This document shows positions 45,121-55,268 of a stretch of DNA of 64,000 nucleotides, piece by piece; position 1 is the stretch's first letter; the number at the start of each line of letters is the position of its first letter. A program made the position numbers and the translations under genes. The stretch is from Arthrobacter jiangjiafuii (lineage in GTDB: Bacteria; Actinomycetota; Actinomycetes; Actinomycetales; Micrococcaceae). The stretch is taken from the NCBI RefSeq assembly GCF_018622995.1, contig NZ_CP076022.1:3410001-3474000 (forward strand). The letters are read 5' to 3'. The notes under the pieces are model-generated. The model saw only the letters and a program-made list of their open reading frames with translations, was not told the DNA's origin and made no database searches.

Positions 45121-46719
45121 ATGGCCATTGAAGTCAGCGACCTGTCCCCAGCGGAGGGTGCCGAAAAGATCCTGACACCGGACGCCCTGGCGTTCATCGA
45201 AGAGCTGCACCGCCGTTTCCAGCCGGAGCGGAAGGCACGGCTGGACGCCCGGGTGGAGCGCCGCAACCGCATTGCCGCCGGCGAGAGCCTGGATTTCCTG
45301 CCGGAAACCGCGCAGGTCCGCGAGGGGAACTGGACCGTGGCCCCGGCACCCGCCGCCCTGTCGGACCGCAGGGTCGAGATGACCGGCCCCGCCTCGCCCG
45401 CGAAGATGGCGATCAACGCCCTGAACTCCGGAGCCAAGGTCTGGCTGGCCGATCTGGAGGATGCCCACACCCCCACCTGGCACAACGTGGTGGACGCCCA
45501 GGTCAACCTCTACGGGGCGAGCCGCGGCGAGCTGTCCTTCACCAGCCCCGAGGGCAAGGAGTACGCCCTGCGCACCGACGCGCCACTGGCCGTGATGGTG
45601 ACGCGCCCGCGCGGCTGGCACCTGCCGGAGAAGCATGTAGTGGTCGACGGCGAGCCCGTTGCCGGCGCCCTGGTGGACTTCGGCCTGCACTTCTTCCACA
45701 ATGCCGCCACCCTGCTGGAGAACGGCGCCGGCCCCTACTACTACCTGCCCAAAATGGAGAGCCACCTCGAGGCCCGGCTCTGGAACGACATCTTCACCTT
45801 CGCCGAGGACTACGTCGGAGTCCCGGCCGGCAGCATCCGCGCCACCGTGCTGATCGAGACCATCCCCGCCGCCTTCGAAATGGACGAGATTCTCTACGAA
45901 CTGCGGGACCACGCGTCCGGGCTGAACGCCGGCCGCTGGGACTACCTGTTCAGCATGATCAAGGTCTTCCGTGACGCCGGGAAGGCCTTCCTGCTGCCGG
46001 ACCGGGCCGATGTCTCCATGACCGCGCCGTTCATGCGCGCCTACACCGAGCTGCTGGTCAAGACCTGCCACCGCCGCGGCGCCTTCGCCATGGGCGGCAT
46101 GGCGGCCTTCATCCCGAACCGCAGGGAGCCCGAGACCACCGCCCGCGCCTTCGAGAAGGTCACGGCAGACAAGACGCGGGAAGCCAACGACGGCTTCGAC
46201 GGCTCCTGGGTGGCGCATCCGGACATGGTGGCAACCTGCCGCGAGGTCTTCGACTCCGTCCTTGGCGACAAGCCCAACCAGGTGGACAAGCAGCGCGACG
46301 ACGTCGCCGTCACAGCCACGGACCTGCTGGACGTCACCACGGCCGGCGGCTCGATCACCGAGGCCGGCCTGCGGTCCAACCTGTATGTCGCCGTCGCCTA
46401 TACCGCCGTCTGGCTCTCCGGCAATGGTGCCGTGGCCATCCACAACCTGATGGAGGATGCGGCAACGGCAGAAATTTCCCGCTCCCAGGTCTGGCAGCAG
46501 GTGCGTAACGCGGTGGTCCTGGAGGATACCGGCGCCACCGTGACCGAGGCCCTGGTGACGCGCCTGCTGAACGAGGAAACCGAGCGCCTGCGCAGCGAGG
46601 TCCCGGAGGAAATGTTCACCCGTTACTACGCTCCGGCCAGCGCACTGATTGCCGACATCAGCCTCGCCAAGGAGTACGTGGACTTCCTGACGCTGCCGGC
46701 CTACGAGCTGATCGACTAA
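45121..46719 (+). CDS. aceB: Malate synthase A
   Basis: 532 residues. Condenses glyoxylate with acetyl-CoA to malate. Landmarks: FLPETAQVREGNWTVAPAPA, KVWLADLEDAHTPTWHNVVD, VMVTRPRGWHLPEKHV, SMTAPFMRAYTELLVKTCHR, catalytic loop FAMGGMAAFIPNR. Preceded by GGGAG 9 nt before the ATG. No isocitrate lyase is next to it. Glyoxylate from ureidoglycolate (purine arm), glycolate oxidation or glycine would enter here, which ties it to the earlier clusters. Confidence 0.95.
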   Translation: MAIEVSDLSPAEGAEKILTPDALAFIEELHRRFQPERKARLDARVERRNRIAAGESLDFLPETAQVREGNWTVAPAPAALSDRRVEMTGPASPAKMAINALNSGAKVWLADLEDAHTPTWHNVVDAQVNLYGASRGELSFTSPEGKEYALRTDAPLAVMVTRPRGWHLPEKHVVVDGEPVAGALVDFGLHFFHNAATLLENGAGPYYYLPKMESHLEARLWNDIFTFAEDYVGVPAGSIRATVLIETIPAAFEMDEILYELRDHASGLNAGRWDYLFSMIKVFRDAGKAFLLPDRADVSMTAPFMRAYTELLVKTCHRRGAFAMGGMAAFIPNRREPETTARAFEKVTADKTREANDGFDGSWVAHPDMVATCREVFDSVLGDKPNQVDKQRDDVAVTATDLLDVTTAGGSITEAGLRSNLYVAVAYTAVWLSGNGAVAIHNLMEDAATAEISRSQVWQQVRNAVVLEDTGATVTEALVTRLLNEETERLRSEVPEEMFTRYYAPASALIADISLAKEYVDFLTLPAYELID

Positions 46720-46759
46720 AGGTCCCGCGCACGGGACGGATCTTTGGCAAGATGGCAGC

Positions 46760-47245
46760 ATGACCCAGAGCCCCCTGAAGACTCCAGCGCTGCCGGCCGC
46801 CGAAGTGCGCGCCCTGTCCCGTGCCCTCTCCGCAGGGGATGTGACCGTCTTTGTGGACGGCACTGCCCTGCGGCTGCCGGCGGCGGCCCGTGATGCGGTA
46901 CTGGATCTGCTGGCCCGGCTCGCCCGCGGGGAAGCGGTGTCCGTTGCTTCCGCGGCCGGCGATGATGCCGGGGCCTCTGCCGCCCCGGCACCATCGAGCT
47001 CCCCGGCGGCGTCCCGCCCGGCGCCCGGCGCATCGAAGATTCCGCTGCTGACGACGTCGCAGGCTGCCGCAGCCGCAGGGATTTCCCACACCTACCTGCG
47101 CAACCTCACCGATGCCGGGATCATCCCCGTGGAGTACCGCGGCACCCACCGCCGGATCCGGCTCTCCGACGTCGAGGCATGGCTGGAACAGCAGGCCGCC
47201 AAGGGGACCCGGACCGGCGGAGTGCAGGGCCCGGGCGACTCCTGA
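46760..47245 (+). CDS. Excisionase/MerR-type helix-turn-helix protein, 161 aa
   Basis: N-terminal half (residues 1-65: LSRALSAGDVTVFVDGTALR, LPAAARDAVLDLLARLARGE) resembles an antitoxin-like N-terminal fold. An Ala/Ser/Pro linker follows, then residues 93-150 form a HTH_17-like winged helix: LLTTSQAAAAAGISHTYLRN, LTDAGIIPVEYRGTHRRIRL, SDVEAWLEQQ. Such proteins are DNA-binding antitoxins or regulators. No partner toxin is adjacent. It follows malate synthase by 40 nt and precedes ald, so a regulatory role there is possible but untested. Confidence 0.75.
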   Translation: MTQSPLKTPALPAAEVRALSRALSAGDVTVFVDGTALRLPAAARDAVLDLLARLARGEAVSVASAAGDDAGASAAPAPSSSPAASRPAPGASKIPLLTTSQAAAAAGISHTYLRNLTDAGIIPVEYRGTHRRIRLSDVEAWLEQQAAKGTRTGGVQGPGDS

Positions 47246-47314
47246 CCCGCCCTCCCCTATGCTGGTGGGAATCCGGCGGTTCGCCGCCGCACCTGCGATG
47301 CAATGGAGCAAGTT

Positions 47315-48433
47315 GTGATTATCGGTGTCCCCAAGGAAATTAAGAACAACGAGTTCCGCGTAGCCATCACGGCTTCCGGAGTTCATGAGTTTACGACGCG
47401 CGGGCACGCCGTCCTGGTGCAGGCCGGCGCCGGTGCCGGGTCCAATATCAGCGACACGGAATACGCCGCTGCAGGCGCACAGATCCTCGACTCCGCCGAC
47501 GATGTGTGGAGCCGGGCGGGGCTGGTCCTGAAGGTCAAGGAACCCATCGCCTCCGAATACCGGCATTTCCGTCCGGACCTGGTGCTGTTCACCTACCTGC
47601 ATTTGGCCGCCGAGCCGGAACTGACGCGGGCCCTGATGGACTCCGGCATGACGGCCATCGCCTATGAGACCGTGCAGGAAGGCCGCCTGCTGCCCCTGCT
47701 GGCACCGATGTCGGAGGTTGCCGGCCGGCTGTCGGTACAGGTCGGCGCGCAGTGCCTGACCTCTCCGGCCGGCGGGCCGGGCCTGCTGCTCGGAGGCGTG
47801 CCCGGGGTCCGGCCGGCGAAGGTAGTGGTGCTGGGTGCCGGGGTGGCCGGCACCAACGCGGTGGCAGGCGCCGTCGGCTCGCATGCCGACGTGTCGGTCC
47901 TGGACATCAACATCGACCGGCTGCGGGAGCTGGATGCGATGTACGCGGGCCGGATCCGGACCGTCGCCTCAAACGCATTCGAGATTGAGCGTGCCCTGTT
48001 GGATGCCGACCTGGTGATCGGCTCCGTGCTGATTCCCGGCGCCCGGGCCCCGAAGCTGGTCAGCAATGACATGGTCTCGCGGATGAAGCGTGGCAGCGTG
48101 CTCGTGGACATCGCTGTGGACCAGGGCGGGTGCTTCGAGGACACCCGCCCCACCACCCATGCGAACCCGACCTACCAAGTGCATGGTTCCCTGTTCTACT
48201 GCGTGGCAAACATGCCCGGCGCGGTCCCCAACACGTCCACTTATGCGCTGACCAACGTCACGCTGCGGTACGCGGCGGCATTGGCGGACCACGGCGTGCG
48301 GGGCGCCTTTGCGGCATCGCCGGCCCTGGCCCGCGGGCTGAACATCGCCGCCGGCCAGGTGGCCCATGCCTCCGTGTCCCAGGCCCACGGACTGGACCTG
48401 GCTCCGGACTGGACGGAACTGGTTCCCGCCTGA
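47315..48433 (+). CDS. ald: Alanine dehydrogenase
   Basis: 372 residues. Reversible NAD-dependent deamination of L-alanine to pyruvate and ammonia. Start IIGVPKEIKNNEFRVAITAS from GTG at 47315, six bases behind GGAG; the ATG at 47303 overlaps that box and was rejected. Other landmarks: KVKEPIASEYRHFRPDLVLF (substrate Lys), FTYLHLAAEPELTRA (catalytic His), nucleotide fold VLGAGVAGTNAVAGAVGSHA, DVSVLDINIDRL and VLVDIAVDQGGCFEDTRPTT. Works with the alanine symporter to feed pyruvate. Confidence 0.97.
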   Translation: MIIGVPKEIKNNEFRVAITASGVHEFTTRGHAVLVQAGAGAGSNISDTEYAAAGAQILDSADDVWSRAGLVLKVKEPIASEYRHFRPDLVLFTYLHLAAEPELTRALMDSGMTAIAYETVQEGRLLPLLAPMSEVAGRLSVQVGAQCLTSPAGGPGLLLGGVPGVRPAKVVVLGAGVAGTNAVAGAVGSHADVSVLDINIDRLRELDAMYAGRIRTVASNAFEIERALLDADLVIGSVLIPGARAPKLVSNDMVSRMKRGSVLVDIAVDQGGCFEDTRPTTHANPTYQVHGSLFYCVANMPGAVPNTSTYALTNVTLRYAAALADHGVRGAFAASPALARGLNIAAGQVAHASVSQAHGLDLAPDWTELVPA

Positions 48434-48446
48434 GTCCCCGTGCCGG

Positions 48447-49778
48447 CTAGTGCGGCGCGGGGACCTTGGCTGCTTCGGCCCCGCGCAGCACCGGCGCACC
48501 CAGCATCGAAATGACGACGGCGCCCAGCGCCATCGGGATCACGAAGAGGAAGTACAGGTCGCCGGGAGTCCAGCCGCCGTCGATCAGCGTGCCGGCCAGG
48601 ATCGGGGAGACGATCGCCCCGACCCGGCCCATGCCGATGACCAGGCCAAGCGCCGTGCCGCGCACGTTGGAGTCGTAGTAGGTGGGGCTGATCGCGAGCA
48701 TCCCGGCGATCGGCGCGTTGGAGCCGAACCCCACAAGCGCAGCGGCAAAGAGTGCCAGTGACAGCGAGCCGTTGGTGGAGTTGGCGAAGACCACGAAGGT
48801 GGCAGCGCCGATGACGAAGAAGACCGCCAGGACCTTCCGCATGTTGTAGCGGGCGCCGAAGATGCCCAGGGCCACTGCTCCGGTGATTGCGCCGACGCTG
48901 AAGAGCACACCGGCGGTAATGCCGTCCTGCGCGCTGAAGCCCGAAGCGGTGATGAGCTTCGGGGTCCACGAGTTGGCGAAGTAGAAGCTGGCCATCAGGA
49001 TGAAGTAGGCGAGCGAGAGCAGGATGGTGCGGCGGGCGTTGACGCCGGTAAGGACCTCGGCGAACCGGGACTTCCCGGCCCGGGCCACCGGCTCAGGCAG
49101 TGCCGATACCGGCTCCTGGCCGATGCTGCGGAGGGTGTTGTTGATGCGCTCCAAGGCATTGGGCGGGCGGCGTTCGGAGAGGTAGTCGATGGATTCCGGC
49201 AGCACCTTCAGTACCAGCGGAATCATGCACAGGGTTGCCACGGCCCCGAACAGGAAGGCGTACCGCCACCCGAAGGACGCGATCAGCAGGCCCGTGACAA
49301 GCCCGCCGAGGACGCCGCCGACCGGCTGCCCGATGCTCACGATGGACAGGGCCGTGGACCGGCGCTTGGCGTTGGAGAACTCCGAGGCAAAGACATTGAT
49401 GGTTGCCTGCAGCGTGCCGATGGCCACGCCGGTGATCAGGCGCAGGATCAGCAGGACGGTGTAGGACGGAGCGAAGACCGAGCCGAGCATGCCCAGGGCG
49501 ACAATGCAGACGCCGATCAGCAGTGTTTTTTGCCGGCCGATGACATCGGCAACCGTCGAGACGAAGATCGAACCGACCGCCATCCCCACCAGCGCCGCGC
49601 TGAGCAGGAATCCGAGTTCGGCGCCGTTGAGGTCCCATTCCTTGGAGACGTCTGCGGCACTGAACGCCATGACCAGGACGTCGAAACCGTCGATCATATA
49701 CAGCGCGGTACAAATGGCGATGATGCCGACTTGCCGTCGGCTCAGGGGAGATTCTTCGATCCGGTCTTTGAGGTGCAT
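48447..49778 (-). CDS. MFS transporter, aromatic acid:H+ symporter (AAHS) type
   Basis: 443 residues, 12 membrane helices. AAHS features: helix 1 YMIDGFDVLVMAFSAADVSK with the D-G-x-D motif, loop 2-3 STVADVIGRQKTLLIG, helix 5 region SIGQPVGGVLGGLV, and loop between halves with ARTFA-like polar segment. Family members import benzoate-type aromatic acids with protons. No aromatic degradation genes are nearby, so the substrate is open. Convergent with ald (13-nt gap). Confidence 0.88.
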   Translation of the reverse strand: MHLKDRIEESPLSRRQVGIIAICTALYMIDGFDVLVMAFSAADVSKEWDLNGAELGFLLSAALVGMAVGSIFVSTVADVIGRQKTLLIGVCIVALGMLGSVFAPSYTVLLILRLITGVAIGTLQATINVFASEFSNAKRRSTALSIVSIGQPVGGVLGGLVTGLLIASFGWRYAFLFGAVATLCMIPLVLKVLPESIDYLSERRPPNALERINNTLRSIGQEPVSALPEPVARAGKSRFAEVLTGVNARRTILLSLAYFILMASFYFANSWTPKLITASGFSAQDGITAGVLFSVGAITGAVALGIFGARYNMRKVLAVFFVIGAATFVVFANSTNGSLSLALFAAALVGFGSNAPIAGMLAISPTYYDSNVRGTALGLVIGMGRVGAIVSPILAGTLIDGGWTPGDLYFLFVIPMALGAVVISMLGAPVLRGAEAAKVPAPH

Positions 49779-50109
49779 TCCTCAAATGTTAGGGGAGACG
49801 AATGACACACCGTGATTTGCATCCCGTCCGTGTAGCTCCATGACGTGGTGCCGCGGCGTTGATTAGGAGGGCAGCGGCCGGGCGGCGTAAAATTGCCGGC
49901 CGCTCTCCGCCTTCCTGACCCGTCGGGCACGGATGAATCGCTGACCGAACTCCGCCTCAGCCGCGAACGCACGGCAATCCTGGGGGTTCTGGCCCGCGCT
50001 CAGGCCGACGCGGCAGCCACGGAAAAGGGGAGCCCGGTGGCGGTCGCCGCCGGGCTCCCCTGAGCGTCCTGCCGCCCCGTCCTTGCCGGAGTCAGCTGGT
50101 GCAGACCGC
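49779..50109. other. Gap with possible gene remnant
   Basis: About 330 bases with no clear gene. A plus-strand stretch from TTG near 49891 to TGA at 50061 reads LPDPSGTDESLTELRLSRER followed by TAILGVLARAQADAAATEKG, which looks protein-like but has no upstream portion or RBS, so it may be the tail of a decayed gene. The last third is the catalase terminator. The left part is the promoter region of the leftward MFS gene. Confidence 0.4.
50027..50060 (-). terminator. Rho-independent terminator of the catalase gene
   Basis: GGGGAGCCCGG (50027-50037) pairs with CCGGGCTCCCC (50050-50060), 12-nt loop, followed on the minus strand by TTTTCC. It lies 50 bases past the catalase stop (50110). Confidence 0.8.
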
Positions 50110-52329
<2,220 letters not shown>

Positions 52330-52399
52330 GAAGCCTCCATCATTGTTCGGACCAGTCAGCCGCCCGAGTGCGACGGCCAATAACCACCCTACTAAATTA

Positions 52400-52413
52400 G
52401 TAAGCCTGCTTAC
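52400..52413. promoter_or_regulatory. GTAAGCCTGCTTAC palindromic site upstream of katE
   Basis: 14-bp inverted repeat 71 nt upstream of the catalase ATG and overlapping the last codon of the tetR gene. Same pattern as at 3144-3157 and 5317-5330. Proposed binding site of a common stress regulator. Confidence 0.55.
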
Positions 52414-53039
52414 ACATTTATCCTTCGAGGCGGGTCGTCCCCAGCAGCACCGACCACCGATGACACCAGCCCCACCCAGCCGTCGATGATCCTCTCGAGC
52501 GACATGCCTGCGCCGCGGTGCAGGTGCAGCAGCAGTCCGGCTTCCAAAAAGGCCTCCAACTGGTACGCGGACAGTTCGGGATCGCGGACTTCCGGCACCG
52601 CGGACAGGAGCATGGTGAGGTGGGCCAGCTCCAGCCGGCGGACGGGATGCCGATAGCTGCCCGGACCGGCGACGTCGGCGGCCCGCCGCAGTTCACCGGT
52701 GATTTCCACTGCCTGGATCCGGGCCATACCGAAGGCATGAAGCCGCTCCAGCGGCGGCGCCCCCGGACCCAGCGGCGCGGGGCCACTCATGTAACTCTCC
52801 TGGAAGTCACGCTGGGCGTGGTCCAGCAGGGCCTGCATCAGCCCGGCCCGGCTGCCGAAGCGGCGAAAGACCGTTCCCTTACCCACGCCGGCCCGGCGGG
52901 CAAGATCGTCCATGGTCAGGGCGTCGGCGCCCTGTTCGGCGACGATGCCAAGGGCCGTTCCCAGCAGCAGCCGGCGGTTGCGGGCCGCGTCGAGGCGTTC
53001 GCAGCCGCCACCCTGGTTCTCGCCTCCGCTCTCATGCAT
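52410..53039 (-). CDS. TetR/AcrR family regulator
   Basis: 209 residues. HTH near residues 30-60: ADALTMDDLARRAGVGKGTV followed by FRRFGSRAGLMQALL. The C-terminal ligand-binding domain includes LELAHLTMLLSAVPEVRDPE and a helix-rich LEAGLLLHLHRGAGM. ATG at 53039 (MHESGGENQGG); the frame continues to 53102. Divergent from the FMN-reductase gene with an operator-like palindrome in the gap (53068-53087), so it probably represses that reductase. Ligand unknown. Confidence 0.9.
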   Translation of the reverse strand: MHESGGENQGGGCERLDAARNRRLLLGTALGIVAEQGADALTMDDLARRAGVGKGTVFRRFGSRAGLMQALLDHAQRDFQESYMSGPAPLGPGAPPLERLHAFGMARIQAVEITGELRRAADVAGPGSYRHPVRRLELAHLTMLLSAVPEVRDPELSAYQLEAFLEAGLLLHLHRGAGMSLERIIDGWVGLVSSVVGAAGDDPPRRINV

Positions 53040-53067
53040 GCGGGCAAGTCTAACCTGCCGGGAATAG

Positions 53068-53087
53068 AAGCGGACTACGGTCCGTTT
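53068..53087. promoter_or_regulatory. Probable TetR operator before the FMN reductase
   Basis: AAGCGGACTACGGTCCGTTT, a 20-bp near-palindrome with perfect CGGAC-TACG-GTCCG core, in the 105-bp gap between divergent tetR and the reductase. It overlaps the likely promoter of the reductase; TATAGT follows at 53087. Confidence 0.8.
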
Positions 53088-53144
53088 ATAGTGGAAGAAC
53101 AAACGACTCTGCCGTCACCGGCAGCGTCCCGGATAGGAGTTTCA

Positions 53145-53705
53145 TTGAGTACCAAAGTACTGACCTTGGTCGGCAGCCTGCGGGCGGGCTCGGTTAACCG
53201 CCAGCTGGCCGAAACAGCGGCCCTGATTGCCCCGGAAGGTGTCGAGGTCGAGATTTTCGAGGGTCTCGGCAGGATTCCGTTCTACAACGAGGACATCGAC
53301 GTTGAGGGCTCGGTTCCCGAAGCCGCCGTCGCCCTGCGTGCCGCCGCGGCCGGCGCCGACGCCGTCCTGCTCGTGTGCCCGGAGTACAACGGGACCATGC
53401 CCGCCGTCCTGAAGAACGCCATTGACTGGCTCTCCCGCCCGTTCGGCACCAGCGCCATTTCCGGCACCCCCGCCGCCGTTATCGGCTCGGCCTTCGGCCA
53501 GTTCGGCGGAGTGTGGGCGCACGACGACGCGCGCAAGTCCCTGGGTATTGCCGGAGCCAGCGTGGTCGAGGACGTGCGGCTCTCCATCGGCGCCTCGGTG
53601 ACCCGCTTCGCCGAGATCCACCCGAAGGATGACGCCGAGGTCGTGGAACAGATCCGCACCGTGCTCGAGACGCTCGCCGACAGCTCGGCCGTCGCTGCGG
53701 CTTAG
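53145..53705 (+). CDS. NADPH-dependent FMN reductase family protein
   Basis: 186-residue flavodoxin-fold oxidoreductase. TTG start with AGGAG 6-7 nt upstream; reads TKVLTLVGSLRAGSVNRQLA (FMN-binding SLRAGSVNRQL), then LLVCPEYNGTMPAVLKNAID with the P-E-Y-N-G motif, and SAFGQFGGVWAHDDARKSL. Catalyses NAD(P)H-dependent reduction of flavins, quinones or azo compounds. Likely under control of the divergent TetR; homologous arrangements are typical of quinone/electrophile-responsive operons. Confidence 0.9.
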   Translation: MSTKVLTLVGSLRAGSVNRQLAETAALIAPEGVEVEIFEGLGRIPFYNEDIDVEGSVPEAAVALRAAAAGADAVLLVCPEYNGTMPAVLKNAIDWLSRPFGTSAISGTPAAVIGSAFGQFGGVWAHDDARKSLGIAGASVVEDVRLSIGASVTRFAEIHPKDDAEVVEQIRTVLETLADSSAVAAA

Positions 53706-53715
53706 CCTGCCCTGC

Positions 53716-53750
53716 ACTCTATTACTGCAGTGTCACTGCAGTAATAGAGT
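53716..53750. repeat. Perfect 35-bp palindrome with two ACTGCAGT cores
   Basis: Arms of 17 bp are exact reverse complements around a single T (left arm ACTCTATTACTGCAGTG, right arm CACTGCAGTAATAGAGT). Each arm contains the self-palindrome ACTGCAGT. It lies 10 nt after the reductase stop and 30 nt before a second hairpin terminator. May be a tandem operator or a termination hairpin with no T-run. Confidence 0.7.
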
Positions 53751-53779
53751 CAAGACAGTAAAGAAGGCCCAAACACAGC

Positions 53780-53825
53780 AAAGAGGGCGGACCCGCCTGC
53801 CGAGGCAACCGGGTCCGTCCTCTTT
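53780..53825. terminator. Bidirectional rho-independent terminator
   Basis: AAAGAGGGCGGACCCG (53780-53795) pairs with CGGGTCCGTCCTCTTT (53810-53825) except for one G-T position, with A/T-rich flanks on both sides. Ends the reductase transcript and the leftward 63-residue gene. Confidence 0.88.
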
Positions 53826-53895
53826 GTCGTTGTCTTCGGTTTGATGTTGTCTTCGGGCTGGTTCCGGGTCTGCGGCTAGCGCCAAGGCTCGGCAG

Positions 53896-54087
53896 CTAAT
53901 GCCAAAAGCCTCCGGCCCAGGCGGCATCCCGCAGGTAATCGCGGGCCGGGCCAACATTCCACAGCTCTCCGCGCGACTCGACGATGCCCATGTCCCGCAG
54001 GTCTTCCACCACATCCTCGGAGCACCCCAGGACTTCCGAAAGGTCCCGGGAGCTGGCTGCTACAACTACTTCGTCGCGGCTTGCCAC
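53896..54087 (-). CDS. 63-residue protein downstream of the thiopeptide-type enzyme
   Basis: GTG start 8 nt after AAAGGAGG, one of the strongest RBSs in the window, so translation is very likely. Acidic: MASRDEVVVAASSRDLSEVL, GCSEDVVEDLRDMGIVESRG, ELWNVGPARDYLRDAAWAGG and FWH. The middle (LSEVLGCSEDVVEDLRDMGI then VESRGELWNVGPARDYL) resembles a small excisionase-like HTH; alternatively the acidic body plus Trp/Gly-rich tail (AAWAGGFWH) looks like a leader-core peptide. It follows the SpaB_C gene by 73 nt on the same strand. Function not assigned. Confidence 0.7.
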   Translation of the reverse strand: MASRDEVVVAASSRDLSEVLGCSEDVVEDLRDMGIVESRGELWNVGPARDYLRDAAWAGGFWH

Positions 54088-54160
54088 AACGGCAGCCTCC
54101 TTTCAGTGGGTCCTGGGAATGTCATGCGGGTTCAGTATTTGGGTGCGTCCCAATGTGGCG

Positions 54161-55120
54161 TCAACGCCTGTCCAGGAGGAGGGCCTCCCGATCCGTACTC
54201 CAACTCCGCGCGTAGAGGCCCAGTGCCGCCTCTTCGCGCAGTGATAGTCCAAGCCGGTTCAGCAGCATGTGGGCCTGGTAGACCGTCAGGTGTTGTGCAC
54301 TGCGGCTTAGCCGCGCCTTGTCTGCCCGGTACAGGTAGGTGTCTATGGTCCGGAACCAGCGGCGGCGCCAGTTTTCCACCGCCGATTCTGCAGCCGTGGC
54401 CGCCATCAGCCGTTGGGTGGGTGCCACTTTGGCCGCAACCTGGACCGTCATGGCCTGCCGGACGCTTTCTGCCCGCGGACCGAAGCCCGCCGTGCAGCTG
54501 CGCAGGTGGCTGTCCCAGTAGTAATCCCAGGACACGCGCCGGCGGTCGGGCCAGCTGGCAGAGCGGGGCCCCCTCATCATGCTGCGCGCAGCGTCAAAAA
54601 GGAGCAGGGAACCCAGTGCCCACCGGTTTTGGACCTTGGGGAAGCGCGCCGTCGCCCAGGCCCCCAGTTCAGAGGAAAGCTCAAATACTTCCTCGGCCAG
54701 CGCGAGTCCCTCAACACCCCCGTACTTGGCCAGATCCGCTTCAACGCGGGAGCTGTGCTGCTCCATGCCTCCGGGTCCCATCCGGTCCGCGACCGGCTGG
54801 CTGAACTGATGCGTCACCTCCAGATGGCCGATGACGCCGGAGGCCTGCTCTTGCAGGGCCCCCAAGAGGGACTGGAGCCTCTCGATGATGTCGGGGGCGG
54901 CAAGCAGCCGCAGGCGCACGTGGGCATTTGCCGGCTCCGAGCACCGTGTGTAAAACCAGCGCTGGGCTCCCAACGCCTGGGCTTGTGCTGCCAGCGGGGT
55001 AACCAGCTCTCCAATGATGCCGTCCGCTACATCGAAGCCGCCCGTATATATCGAGAGTGTCCACCACTGTCCTGTTGAGTGAGTCCGCGAGGCGTTTCGA
55101 ACTGCTGTCAACTGACTCAT
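54161..55120 (-). CDS. Stand-alone thiopeptide-type (SpaB_C/Lant_dehydr_C) biosynthesis protein
   Basis: 319 residues. Begins near residue 18 with the family motif QWWTLSIYTGGFDVADGIIG followed by AQRWFYTRCSEPANAHVRLR, matching the TIGR03891/PF14028 domain normally found as the C-terminal elimination domain of lanthipeptide dehydratases, or as stand-alone pyridine synthases in thiopeptides. Later: DYYWDSHLRSCTAGFGPRAE, LSREEAALG-like end. No LanB N-terminal glutamylation domain or cyclase is in the window. Start ATG 55120 follows GGAGGGG. Likely acts on a tRNA- or peptide-bound substrate; partner peptide uncertain (see 55269 and 53896). Confidence 0.8.
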   Translation of the reverse strand: MSQLTAVRNASRTHSTGQWWTLSIYTGGFDVADGIIGELVTPLAAQAQALGAQRWFYTRCSEPANAHVRLRLLAAPDIIERLQSLLGALQEQASGVIGHLEVTHQFSQPVADRMGPGGMEQHSSRVEADLAKYGGVEGLALAEEVFELSSELGAWATARFPKVQNRWALGSLLLFDAARSMMRGPRSASWPDRRRVSWDYYWDSHLRSCTAGFGPRAESVRQAMTVQVAAKVAPTQRLMAATAAESAVENWRRRWFRTIDTYLYRADKARLSRSAQHLTVYQAHMLLNRLGLSLREEAALGLYARSWSTDREALLLDRR

Positions 55121-55195
55121 GGCGTGCTTCCCCTCCGGGGTCCGTGCTTGGTTACCGCCGCTGGCGGGACTAACTGTGTGTTCATCAATGCTGTT

Positions 55196-55245
55196 GACTT
55201 GTGTAGCTCGTCTGACTTGTGTAGCTCGTCTGACTGTGCAGCTCG
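55196..55245. repeat. 18-bp tandem repeat downstream of the 9-codon ORF
   Basis: GACTTGTGTAGCTCGTCT occurs twice without change (55196-55213, 55214-55231), then a degenerate third copy (55232-55245). On the minus strand it continues the frame of the short ORF beyond its TAG, encoding SYTSQT repeats. Confidence 0.75.
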
Positions 55246-55268
55246 CCGTTCCCCCTGCGGGGCGGTGG

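Noticed and set aside
53899-54804. 301-codon plus-strand frame opposite the SpaB_C gene
   Set aside because: Pro/Cys/Ser-rich low-quality protein; the minus-strand genes have strong RBSs and a family match.
55196-55245. Tandem 18-bp repeat as a CRISPR fragment
   Set aside because: Repeats are contiguous with no spacers and no cas genes are present.
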